From assembly GCA_051888775.1 (NCBI GenBank), contig JBJFCE010000046.1, positions 1-12,343 on the forward strand: DNA of 12,343 nt, given 5' to 3'. The stretch is from JBJFCE01 sp051888775. Its GTDB lineage: Bacteria; Bacillota; Clostridia; Lachnospirales; Lachnospiraceae. The translations under genes and the position numbers were made by a program. Shown piece after piece: positions 1-7,188 of this stretch (its first letter is position 1; every line of letters starts with the position of its first letter). Below the pieces are notes generated by a model. The model did not search any database and was not told the origin of the DNA. It saw only the letters and a program-made list of their open reading frames with translations.

Positions 1-19
1 ATTTTTAGGGGTGTTCATT

Positions 20-49
20 CTATACTATCAGGATAGTGCATGCTATACT
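20..49 (+). promoter_or_regulatory. Putative promoter with overlapping palindromic operator for the ABC exporter operon
   Basis: An extended -10-like element, TGCTATACT, lies at 41-49. Just upstream is a perfect inverted repeat, ACTATC-AG-GATAGT, at 24-37, which would fall in the promoter spacer. The heptamer CTATACT occurs twice (20-26 and 43-49), 23 bp apart. A palindrome overlapping a promoter is typical of repressor operators (MarR, TetR or GntR type), and exporter pairs of this kind are often under such control. That role is inference: no regulator gene is visible and no good -35 hexamer is seen. The 5' leader also holds a short inverted repeat, ACGGAA/TTCCGT (100-105 and 114-119). Confidence 0.4.
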
Positions 50-143
50 GGCTTCAATTTCAGCTAAAACAGGCATAGACGCAAAGTGTATGCGGAAGCA
101 CGGAAGAATACGATTCCGTACATAAGCGGGGGAGGATAAGAAG

Positions 144-1907
144 ATGCCCAGAACAAAGATCAAGTGGTTATGGGATAATATGAAGGGGAACAGACTGATT
201 TACGGTCTGGCTATTTTGGGAACGATTACATACAATTTTATGCAGTTAACAGTACCGTACTTTTCACAAAAGATCATTGATCTGTTTCTGACCGGTGAAA
301 ATGCGGCAGAAAACATCGTTACCAAGAGAAATTTGTTCTATGAGCTGATCATTGCGATGATCGTTTTAACGCTGATCCGTACGATTTTGGTGTATTTATC
401 GTGCATGGCATTTGAGCAGGTGTCCCAGAACGTATTATACAAGATCCGGAATTTCCTGTTTGACAAGATTGAGCGGCAGGATATGAAATTTTACAGCACT
501 TTCCGCACAGGGGATCTGATGACCAGACTGACCGGAGATCTGGATGCCGTGCGGCACATGATTGCATGGGTTGTCCGGATGATCGTGGAAGCATTTGCAT
601 TAATGGGCGCAACCGCTATTTATTTCTTTTACATGGACTGGCGTCTGGCGCTTTGTTTGTTTGCAATTGCACCGTTTATCTTTTTGATCATTATTTTATT
701 TAAAAATAAAGTGGCTCCGATGCATGCATTGCTGCGTGAAAAACTGGCGCAGATGAATACTGCGGCACAGGAAAATATTTCCGGGAATCGTGTGGTAAAG
801 GCTTTTGCAAGAGAAGATTATGAGATTGCACAATTTGACCGGTGCAATACCGATTATTCTGTTACGAATAAGAAAACATCCATGGTCTGGCTGGATTATT
901 TCCCTTATATTGAGTCCTTTGCCAATCTGCTTCCGGTTGTACTATTGCTGGTGGGCGGTATGTTTCTGATTCACGATCAGATCAGCATGGGTGAATATGT
1001 GGCATTTTCAGGGCTGACGTGGGCGATCGCCAATCCGATGCGCCAGCTCGGCTCCATTATGAATGAGTTTCAGAGATTTTCCGCAGCTTCCAAAAAGATC
1101 ATGGAGATCTATTACTCTGAGCCGGAGATCGTGGATAAGCCGGATGCAATTGATTTACCGGAGCGTTTTGCCGGAAAGGTAGAGTTTCAGCATGTCAGCT
1201 TCCGGTATGAGGATGGAAATCTGCCTGTTTTAAACGATATTTCCTTTACGGCACAACCGGGGCAGACCATTGCGATCATGGGAGAAACGGGATGCGGGAA
1301 AACTTCACTGATCCAGCTCATTCCCCGCTTTTATGAACCGACGGCGGGACGGGTATTGGTGGATGATATTGATGTAAAGGATATGAAGCTGCACCAGCTT
1401 CGCAAAAATATCGGACTGGCAACGCAGGATGTTCTGTTGTATTCGGATTCTATCGACGGAAACATTGCTTATGGAGACAGCCATATTTCACAGGCAGAAG
1501 TTGTAAAATTTGCAAAGTATTCTGCCGCATCTGATTTTATCGCAAAGATGCCGGAAGGTTATGATACGATCGTCGGAGAACGGGGCGTCGGGTTGTCCGG
1601 CGGGCAGAAGCAGAGAATCTCTTTAGCGAGAGCACTTGCAATCAAACCGGCGATCCTGATTCTGGATGATACGACTTCTGCGGTAGATCTGGAGACGGAG
1701 AAGCAGATCCAGCACAGTTTAAAGGAACTGGATTTCCCATGTACCAAGATCATCATCGCACAGCGTATATCGACCACCAAATTTGCAGACCGGATTCTGG
1801 TACTGCAGGACGGAAAAATCACCGAATCGGGTACGCATGAAGAATTGCTCGCAAAGCGTGGTTATTATTATGAGCTTGTAAAATTACAGACAGGGGAGGA
1901 GGAATAG
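144..1907 (+). CDS. Heterodimeric ABC exporter subunit with degenerate ATP site (ABC transmembrane + ATPase)
   Basis: This is a 587-residue half-transporter of the multidrug/lipid exporter class, acting in the cytoplasmic membrane. Residues about 20-310 hold the six-helix membrane domain and about 345-580 the ATPase. Walker A is GETGCGKT (380-387), the signature is LSGGQ (484-488) and Walker B ends in D508-D509. Asp509 stands where the catalytic Glu normally is, and the switch-loop His is replaced by Gln540 (AQRIS). Both changes mark the degenerate-site subunit of heterodimers such as TM287/288 and BmrCD. The start is ATG 144, preceded by a strong GGGGGAGGA (128-136) at 7-nt spacing. The partner gene begins 2 nt after the stop, so the two are surely co-translated. 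The substrate cannot be read from sequence; drugs, peptides or lipids are all possible. Confidence 0.95.
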   Translation: MPRTKIKWLWDNMKGNRLIYGLAILGTITYNFMQLTVPYFSQKIIDLFLTGENAAENIVTKRNLFYELIIAMIVLTLIRTILVYLSCMAFEQVSQNVLYKIRNFLFDKIERQDMKFYSTFRTGDLMTRLTGDLDAVRHMIAWVVRMIVEAFALMGATAIYFFYMDWRLALCLFAIAPFIFLIIILFKNKVAPMHALLREKLAQMNTAAQENISGNRVVKAFAREDYEIAQFDRCNTDYSVTNKKTSMVWLDYFPYIESFANLLPVVLLLVGGMFLIHDQISMGEYVAFSGLTWAIANPMRQLGSIMNEFQRFSAASKKIMEIYYSEPEIVDKPDAIDLPERFAGKVEFQHVSFRYEDGNLPVLNDISFTAQPGQTIAIMGETGCGKTSLIQLIPRFYEPTAGRVLVDDIDVKDMKLHQLRKNIGLATQDVLLYSDSIDGNIAYGDSHISQAEVVKFAKYSAASDFIAKMPEGYDTIVGERGVGLSGGQKQRISLARALAIKPAILILDDTTSAVDLETEKQIQHSLKELDFPCTKIIIAQRISTTKFADRILVLQDGKITESGTHEELLAKRGYYYELVKLQTGEEE

Positions 1908-1909
1908 CA

Positions 1910-3691
1910 ATGGCAAGAAGAAATACTTACAAAGAAGATGAAGTATTGGAAACTCCTTTTGACTTTCATCATCTGCTCCGTGCATCGGTATATGTGAAAA
2001 AGTATGTGAAAAAGATGATTGCTGCATTACTGTTCAGTATCATTGGCGGTGTTGCCGGGCTGTTTGCTCCCATGATTATCGCGCAGGCGCTGGATGTAGC
2101 GATCCCAAATAAAAATGAACGTCAGCTGTTCCTGTTAGTCGGGCTGTTGATCGGTATTTATGTGATCAGCGTGATATTTACAACGATCCGCTCACGCATC
2201 ATGGTGCGTGTCGGTCAGGATATGATCTATGATATCCGTAAAGATATTTTCGAACACCTTCAGAAGCTGCCGTTTCAATACTATGACGACAGACCGCACG
2301 GTAAGATCCTGATCCGTGTTGTGAACTACGTCAACTCCGTATCGGATATGCTTTCCAACGGACTCATCAATGTGGTTCTGGAGATCATCAACCTGATCTT
2401 TATTGTGATCTTTATGTTCTGTGTGGATGTGAAACTGTCGCTTGTTGTCATGGCGGGAGTGCCGATTCTGGCTGTCTTTATGATGTATATTAAAAAACGA
2501 CAGAGGACGGCATGGCAGGAGGTATCCAATAAGAACTCCAATTTGAATGCTTATCTGCAGGAAAATATTGTAGGAGCAAGAATTACGCAGATTTTTGCGA
2601 GAGAAGACGAAAATGCGGAGATCTTCGAGACGTTGTCGGACAGATGTAAAGGCAGCTGGATGAAGGCCGTAAAATACAGTAATCTTGTATGGCCCGGAAT
2701 TGATAATATTTCAGTCGGGGTGCGTGCAGCAATTTTTATTTTCGGACTGGTTATTTTCGGCCAGGGGAATGAATCGCTTGGAACGATTGTGGCAATTTCG
2801 TCTTATGCATCCACGTTCTGGCAGCCGATCATGAATCTGGGAAATATTTTTAATAACTTTATCAATAATATTGCCTATTTGGAACGAATTTTTGAAACAT
2901 TGGATGAGCCGGTGACAGTAGCGGATGAACCCGATGCAATACAGATGCCGTCAATTAAAGGCAAGGTTACTTTTGAGAATGTGACGTTTGGATATGAAAA
3001 GGATAAAGTAGTATTGCATCAGGTTTCCTTTACGGTCAATCCGGGTGAAAGTGTAGCGTTAGTCGGACCGACCGGAGCCGGAAAGAGTACGATCGTCAAT
3101 CTGATATCACGGTTTTATAATGTCAATGAGGGACGGGTACTGATCGATGATCAGGATATTTCCAAAGTGACGCTGCATTCGCTGCGTTCCCAGATGGGTA
3201 TCATGTTGCAGGACAGCTTCATCTTCTCCGGAACGATCGAGGATAATATCCGGTACGGAAAACTGGATGCAACGGAGGAAGAGATTCGCCGGGCGAGCAA
3301 AACGGTCTGTGCGGATGCTTTTATCAGTAAGATGCCAAATGGCTATCAGACGGAGGTAAAGGAACGCGGTTCTCTGCTGTCACAGGGTCAAAAGCAACTG
3401 ATTTCCTTTGCAAGAACACTTCTGTCCGATCCTGCTATTCTGGTACTGGATGAAGCAACTTCCAGTATTGATGTGCAGACAGAGAAAGCATTGCAGCAGG
3501 GCTTAAATGCGATGCTGGAGGGAAGAACCTCTTTCATCATTGCGCACCGTTTATCGACGATCAAGAATTGTGATAAGATCATGTATATTGATCAGGGTGG
3601 TATTATGGAGTGCGGTACGCATGAAGAACTGATGGCAAAGAAAGGCTATTACTATCACCTTTATACCGCACAAATGGAAGATATCGCATAA
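1910..3691 (+). CDS. Heterodimeric ABC exporter subunit with catalytic Glu/His (ABC transmembrane + ATPase)
   Basis: This 593-residue protein is the partner half-transporter. The N-terminal membrane domain spans residues about 35-330 and the ATPase about 350-590. Walker A is GPTGAGKS (386-393), Walker B carries D514-E515 and the switch loop has His546 (AHRLS), so this subunit supplies the hydrolysing Walker motifs. Its signature is LSQGQ (490-494), with Gln for the first Gly. In the head-to-tail ATPase dimer this altered signature faces the degenerate Walker motifs of the upstream subunit, so one site is defective on both faces and the other (this Walker set plus the upstream LSGGQ) is intact. 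The Shine-Dalgarno GGGGAGGAGG (1893-1902) lies inside the end of the upstream gene. No U-tract terminator follows the stop, so the downstream kinase may be read from the same transcript. Confidence 0.95.
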   Translation: MARRNTYKEDEVLETPFDFHHLLRASVYVKKYVKKMIAALLFSIIGGVAGLFAPMIIAQALDVAIPNKNERQLFLLVGLLIGIYVISVIFTTIRSRIMVRVGQDMIYDIRKDIFEHLQKLPFQYYDDRPHGKILIRVVNYVNSVSDMLSNGLINVVLEIINLIFIVIFMFCVDVKLSLVVMAGVPILAVFMMYIKKRQRTAWQEVSNKNSNLNAYLQENIVGARITQIFAREDENAEIFETLSDRCKGSWMKAVKYSNLVWPGIDNISVGVRAAIFIFGLVIFGQGNESLGTIVAISSYASTFWQPIMNLGNIFNNFINNIAYLERIFETLDEPVTVADEPDAIQMPSIKGKVTFENVTFGYEKDKVVLHQVSFTVNPGESVALVGPTGAGKSTIVNLISRFYNVNEGRVLIDDQDISKVTLHSLRSQMGIMLQDSFIFSGTIEDNIRYGKLDATEEEIRRASKTVCADAFISKMPNGYQTEVKERGSLLSQGQKQLISFARTLLSDPAILVLDEATSSIDVQTEKALQQGLNAMLEGRTSFIIAHRLSTIKNCDKIMYIDQGGIMECGTHEELMAKKGYYYHLYTAQMEDIA

Positions 3692-3769
3692 AATAAACCT
3701 GCAAACAGAACATATTAAATTCCTGTAAATTGGCAGCCGATGCTTGTTTCGGACTGTGGGGGTAACACA

Positions 3770-4450
3770 TTGACGTCAGAAAGAGAACATTTGAAGATGA
3801 AAGAACGTTGTAAGATGCGTTTTGCGCCTGTAGTGGAAGAGATACAGAGACTGATCACTTTAATGGATGGGGATATGCAAACCGGAGCGGAATATACAGA
3901 ACAGCTTAAGAATCCGCTTTTTGTCGGCATCGACGGTATGTGTGCAACCGGAAAGACAACGCTTGGATATTATTTAAAAGAGCAGTTTGACTGTAATCTG
4001 TTTCACATGGATGACTTTTTCCTACGCCCGGAGCAGCGGACGCCTGAGCGGCTGGCTCAAGTCGGCGGTAATGTTGATTATGAAAGATTCCGGGAAGAAG
4101 TACTGGAGCCGATCTGTAAAAAAGAGCCGGTCCGGTATCGTCCGTATTGCTGCAGGACCGGAGAAATTGCCGACGGCAGCAGGATAGCATATAAGCCCTT
4201 GAATATCATAGAGGGTTCCTATAGTCTGCATCCATTTTTCGGAGACCTGTATGATCTGCGGGTTTTCACTGAAAGCACACCGGACAGACAGAGGCGCCAT
4301 ATTCTCGAACGTAACGGAGAGGCCATGCTTCAGCGTTTTGTCGAAGAATGGATTCCAAAAGAAAATGCGTACTTTGAAAAATTTCGGATTCGGGAGAAGT
4401 GCCTGATCGTGCCTTGGCCGGAAGATATAGGGAATCCGGAAAAAATATAA
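3770..4450 (+). CDS. Uridine kinase-like P-loop phosphotransferase
   Basis: This is a cytoplasmic P-loop kinase of the uridine kinase/phosphoribulokinase-like family, expected to phosphorylate a nucleoside or similar small hydroxyl substrate with ATP. The Walker A motif is GMCATGKT, followed by the family-typical MDDFF segment about 20 residues later and a VDYERFREE stretch. IIEGSY and a C-terminal basic region fit the lid and late core. The frame opens at ATG 3740, but that codon lies in a small hairpin (3734-3756) with no Shine-Dalgarno. TTG 3770 is preceded by GGGGGT at good spacing (226 residues), and ATG 3797 is a third option (217 residues). I chose TTG. It lies 78 nt after the exporter genes, with no obvious own promoter. 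The exact substrate is uncertain; many clostridial members are annotated only as uridine kinase. Confidence 0.8.
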   Translation: MTSEREHLKMKERCKMRFAPVVEEIQRLITLMDGDMQTGAEYTEQLKNPLFVGIDGMCATGKTTLGYYLKEQFDCNLFHMDDFFLRPEQRTPERLAQVGGNVDYERFREEVLEPICKKEPVRYRPYCCRTGEIADGSRIAYKPLNIIEGSYSLHPFFGDLYDLRVFTESTPDRQRRHILERNGEAMLQRFVEEWIPKENAYFEKFRIREKCLIVPWPEDIGNPEKI

Positions 4451-4505
4451 GAAATAATAGGGAACAATCATGAAATAAAAGAGCAAAAAGTGCAACCCCC
4501 AAAAA

Positions 4506-4671
4506 CAAAGAGGAACAGTCATATCTTTCCCCAAGCAGCCTACCCGCATCGATACCGGTAAGCAATATAAATTTGCGACAGCCTTAGGAACGTGAGCCGA
4601 GCAAATTTATATTGCTTACCGGTGCCGATGCGGGCAGGCTGCTTGGGGGAAGATGTGACTGTTCCTCTTTG
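4506..4671. repeat. Long near-perfect inverted repeat (71-bp arms, 24-nt loop)
   Basis: The left arm 4506-4576 and right arm 4601-4671 are reverse complements over 71 positions without a gap. There are 5 mismatches, all transitions; in a + strand RNA three become G-U pairs and two A-C. The loop is 4577-4600 and contains CCTTAGGAACGTGAGCC. On both outer sides a T-run follows the stem in the outgoing direction (4674-4677 on +, 4501-4505 read on -), so bidirectional termination is possible. The element begins 55 nt after the kinase stop and ends well before spmA. It carries no ORF, and no target duplication was found. It could be a terminator-like insulator, an RNase III substrate or a MITE-like repeat. 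Confidence 0.85.
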
Positions 4672-4716
4672 CGTTTTCCGCAGACTTATTGTTGTCTGTA
4701 CATTCTGACTTTTTCG

Positions 4717-4745
4717 TCATAAGGACTGGCTCTTTGGCGTACAGT
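4717..4745 (+). promoter_or_regulatory. Candidate sigma-E-type sporulation promoter for spmAB
   Basis: TCATAAG at 4717-4723 and CGTACAGT at 4738-4745 are separated by 14 nt. The mother-cell sigma-E consensus known from Bacillus is roughly kmATAtt, 14-15 nt, CATACAnT. The -35 core ATA and six or seven of eight -10 positions match, with G for A at -10 position 2. Transcription would begin near 4752, giving an 80-nt leader before spmA. In Bacillus subtilis the spmA-spmB genes lie in a sigma-E-controlled operon, which fits. The match was found by eye and is not scored statistically. Confidence 0.4.
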
Positions 4746-4833
4746 GTAGAAAGGAGCAGATGCAAATCACGGGCAGTAAATGCGTATTCAATAAAGCATC
4801 TTTACAAAGACTTCCCTGACATGGAGACGGTGT

Positions 4834-5466
4834 ATGCTAAATAAAATCTGGGGTTTTATGATTCTGATCGGTGTAGTATATGGGGCACTGACAGGGAGAA
4901 TGGAGGCAGTGACGGAGGCGGCACTGGAATCGGCAAAAGAAGCGGTAACGCTCTGCATTACGATGGTGGGAGTGATGTCCCTGTGGGTGGGATTGATGGA
5001 AATTGCCACACAGGCGGGAATCATCGCTAAGTTGAATCGACTTTTGGATCCGGTGCTGTCGTTTCTGTTTCCGGAGATACCAAAGGAGCATAAGGCAAGA
5101 GAATACATATCCACTAATATTATAGCGAATATTTTGGGGCTTGGCTGGGCATGCACTCCGGCAGGACTCAAAGCAATGGAAGAATTGAAAGAACTGCATA
5201 TACAGAATTGCAAGAGAAAATATCCGTTACAGTGGGAGGAACGGGCAACGTGTGCTTCTAAGGAGATGTGTATCTTTCTTGTGATCAATATTTCGTCTCT
5301 TCAGCTGATTCCGGTCAATATGATCGCATACCGTAGCCAGTATGGTTCTTTAAAGCCTGCGGCAATTATCGCACCTGCGATTCTGGCAACGACGGTTTCG
5401 ACGGTCGTGGGAGTGGTCTTTGCATTGATCATGGCGCGTCGGGATAAGCGGGCAGATATTTTGTAA
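4834..5466 (+). CDS. spmA: Spore maturation protein A
   Basis: SpmA is an integral membrane protein needed, together with SpmB, for full dehydration of the spore core late in sporulation. It belongs to the nucleoside recognition (Gate) domain family. The 210-residue length fits. Hydrophobic segments are seen at about 5-20, 38-57, 145-165 and 175-200. The conserved signature STNIIANILGLGWACTPAG (residues 93-111) is characteristic, as is the preceding segment around FPEIPKEH. The start is ATG 4834 with GGAG (4823-4826) 7 nt upstream. spmB follows after 66 nt. A sigma-E-like promoter lies about 90 nt upstream. The biochemical activity of Spm proteins is not well defined, so the role is taken from the family. 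Confidence 0.92.
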   Translation: MLNKIWGFMILIGVVYGALTGRMEAVTEAALESAKEAVTLCITMVGVMSLWVGLMEIATQAGIIAKLNRLLDPVLSFLFPEIPKEHKAREYISTNIIANILGLGWACTPAGLKAMEELKELHIQNCKRKYPLQWEERATCASKEMCIFLVINISSLQLIPVNMIAYRSQYGSLKPAAIIAPAILATTVSTVVGVVFALIMARRDKRADIL

Positions 5467-5532
5467 CGTCCGGGAGAGGAACATAGCAATTTGAGAATCA
5501 CGAAGCGATTATAAAAGGAGAGGGCAGACGGC

Positions 5533-6069
5533 ATGAATGTCGCAAATGTGCTGGCGAATATTTCCAATATCATTATTCCCGTCATTATTTTCTATGTGGT
5601 GGCAGAAGGGCTTGCAGCAAAAAAGAATGTTTACGAAGACTTTGTAAAAGGCGCAACGGACGGTTTTCATACAGTGATCCATATTATGCCGACGCTGATC
5701 GGATTGATGGTAGCGGTCGGCATTCTGCGTGCTTCGGGCTTTCTGGATCTGATCGGCAGTTTGTTCAGTGGCATAACCGACAGGCTCGGTCTGCCGTCAC
5801 AGTTGATGCCGCTCATTTTTATTCGTATGTTTTCTTCCTCCGCAGCAACGGGGCTGGCATTAGATATGTTCAAGCAGTACGGAACAGATACCTATATCGG
5901 CATGCTGACTTCTTTGCTGCTGTCCTGCACGGAAACTATTTTTTATACGATGTCCGTTTATTATCTGGCTGCCAGGGTAACGAAAACCAGATGGACGCTT
6001 GCAGGTGCGCTTGCGGCAACGCTTGCGGGGATTGTGGCGAGTGTGGTGATTGCCGGGGTACTTGTCTGA
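5533..6069 (+). CDS. spmB: Spore maturation protein B
   Basis: SpmB is the membrane partner of SpmA, acting in spore core dehydration and heat resistance in Bacillus and Clostridium. It is a Gate-domain family protein of 178 residues, a normal length. Membrane segments lie at about 10-26, 50-66, 90-102, 122-147 and 156-177. Family marks are the GATDGFHTVIHIMPTLIGLMV stretch near 40-60 and the FSSSAATGLALDMFKQYGTD...CTETIFYTMSVYY region (100-144). The latter corresponds to the Bacillus segment with a Ser-Gly rich turn and the CTET motif. AAAGGAGAGGG (5515-5525 region) precedes ATG 5533. A 66-nt gap separates it from spmA, with no promoter seen, so they are most likely one transcript. Confidence 0.92.
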   Translation: MNVANVLANISNIIIPVIIFYVVAEGLAAKKNVYEDFVKGATDGFHTVIHIMPTLIGLMVAVGILRASGFLDLIGSLFSGITDRLGLPSQLMPLIFIRMFSSSAATGLALDMFKQYGTDTYIGMLTSLLLSCTETIFYTMSVYYLAARVTKTRWTLAGALAATLAGIVASVVIAGVLV

Positions 6070-6089
6070 TCGTGTTCTGCTCTCAGCTT

Positions 6090-6118
6090 GTTTCCGGTTA
6101 AGGAAACCTAAAATTTTT
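6090..6118 (+). terminator. Possible weak terminator after spmB
   Basis: A 6-bp stem, GTTTCC (6090-6095) with GGAAAC (6102-6107) and a 6-nt loop, is followed by an A/T-rich tail ending in five T (6114-6118). A second, A/T-only-like inverted repeat follows (AAAAAGAAA 6119-6127 with TTTCTTTTT 6140-6148). Both stems are weak and the T-run is not directly after the stem, so termination here is only plausible. It lies 20 nt after the spmB stop and before a gene of unrelated function. Confidence 0.35.
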
Positions 6119-6231
6119 AAAAAGAAAATACAAAGCCGGTTTCTTTTTCAAGGATTTTATTATAAGATGAACACAAAAAGAAATAAAATCCGTCTGTGAG
6201 AGAATGAAAGCAGTAAGAGGGCAGTAGCAGG

Positions 6232-6711
6232 ATGATGAGAAGAAAGGACAGAGAGATCACCGATTTTCAAGAATTGATAGCGATCATGAAAAAATGTGAC
6301 GTATGTCGGATCGCTTTGAATGACAGCAGTGGATATCCGTATATTCTGCCGTTGAATTTCGGCATGGAGATTGAAGGAGAAAAAGTTGTTCTCTATTTTC
6401 ACGGCGCGCCGGAGGGAAAGAAATACGAGCTGATGCAGGCAGATTCCAGAGTATCGTTTGAGATGGATTATGGACATGCATTGGAGATGGCGGAGGATAC
6501 TAACAGTTGTCGCTGCAGTATGAAGTATGAGAGTGTCATTGGCAGAGGAAAGATCGTCATGCCGACAGATGAGGAAAAGAAGAAAGCACTGGACTGTCTG
6601 ATGGCACAGTATCACGGTACAGGAAGAAGCTTTTTCTATGACGATGAGGTTGTGGCAAGGACGAAGGTCTTTCGGCTGGAAGTCATTTCGATGACGGGGA
6701 AACGACGATAA
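6232..6711 (+). CDS. Flavin-binding split-barrel protein (pyridoxamine 5'-phosphate oxidase/Nim-like)
   Basis: This 159-residue cytoplasmic protein belongs to the PNPOx-like FMN-binding split-barrel superfamily, closest in pattern to the Nim (5-nitroimidazole resistance) related group. The typical elements are in order: an N-terminal MRRKDREITDFQELIAIM helix, CDVCRIALND (22-31), GYPYILPLNFG (34-44), VVLYFHGAPEGKKYELM (52-68), then SVIGRGKI (101-108) before a helical KKKALDCLMAQYHG tail. Members bind FMN or a related flavin and probably act as small-molecule reductases; drug resistance should not be assumed. Start is ATG 6232, or the adjacent ATG 6235, with AAGAGG at 6215-6220. It is the first gene of a co-directional run; the next frame opens 6 nt after its stop. 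Confidence 0.85.
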   Translation: MMRRKDREITDFQELIAIMKKCDVCRIALNDSSGYPYILPLNFGMEIEGEKVVLYFHGAPEGKKYELMQADSRVSFEMDYGHALEMAEDTNSCRCSMKYESVIGRGKIVMPTDEEKKKALDCLMAQYHGTGRSFFYDDEVVARTKVFRLEVISMTGKRR

Positions 6712-6726
6712 AAAGGAATGGATACG

Positions 6727-7170
6727 ATGCAATATGCGATGATTGCGGGGGCGGCAGTTGTGATACTGGCGGTATGTATAGGGATTATCATATACCGACG
6801 ATCACACAGAAAGCCTTCCGCACTGGATGAAATGGAAGGACATGAATTTGAATATTTTTGCGCCGATCTGCTTTCCGATAGAGGATTTCGCGAGGTCGAG
6901 GTCACAAAGGGAAGCGGCGATTACGGAGTTGATATCCTTGCTGAAAAGGATGGAGTGACTTATGCGATCCAATGCAAGGCATATACGTCTCCTGTCGGAG
7001 TAAAAGCCATTCAAGAGGCTTATGCCGGACGGGATTATTATGACCGGATGGTGGGAGCCGTTCTGACGAACCAGTATTTTACGAAGCCGGCGGTAGAGGC
7101 GGCAAAGAAGCTCAAGATCCTTTTGTGGGACAGGGGGTATTTGGAAGAAATGATGGAAGACGGAGAATGA
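6727..7170 (+). CDS. Membrane-anchored Mrr-type restriction endonuclease-like domain protein
   Basis: A single N-terminal membrane helix (about residues 3-23) is followed by a basic RRSHRK stop-transfer segment and a cytoplasmic Mrr-catalytic-like PD-(D/E)xK fold. Seen motifs are GHEFEYFCADLL, then GSGDYGVDIL with the metal-binding Asp (D69 from this start), then YAIQCK with the Q-x-K pair (Q82, K84). The C-terminal part matches the usual VGAVLTNQYFTKPAVEAAKK segment of this family. All catalytic residues seem present, so DNA cleavage is possible but not shown. ATG 6718 gives 150 residues but sits 1 nt from the AAAAGGA site; ATG 6727 (147 residues) is better spaced and preferred. No methyltransferase lies nearby, so it is not a normal restriction-modification system. 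It lies between a flavoprotein and an ABC transporter. Confidence 0.85.
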   Translation: MQYAMIAGAAVVILAVCIGIIIYRRSHRKPSALDEMEGHEFEYFCADLLSDRGFREVEVTKGSGDYGVDILAEKDGVTYAIQCKAYTSPVGVKAIQEAYAGRDYYDRMVGAVLTNQYFTKPAVEAAKKLKILLWDRGYLEEMMEDGE

Positions 7171-7188
7171 CAGGAAAGGAACAAAAGA

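Noticed and set aside
3734..3756. Terminator between the exporter and the kinase
   Set aside because: The stem (CAG-CCGA with TCGG-A-CTG) is short, contains a bulge and has no following T-run.
4022..4549. Antisense open frame of 175 codons over the kinase gene and left hairpin arm
   Set aside because: It runs into the inverted repeat and lies opposite a clear P-loop kinase; no domain was recognised.
4506..4671. Insertion sequence or MITE with target duplication
   Set aside because: No transposase is present and the immediate flanks share no direct duplication; a MITE origin stays possible but is not supported here.
6135..6166. Vegetative promoter before the flavoprotein gene
   Set aside because: TATAAG at 6161-6166 resembles a -10 box, but no acceptable -35 hexamer is found 16-18 nt upstream, and the region is simply A/T-rich.
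6727..7170. Restriction-modification system
   Set aside because: Only the nuclease-like domain is present, with a membrane anchor, and no methyltransferase or specificity subunit is in the window.
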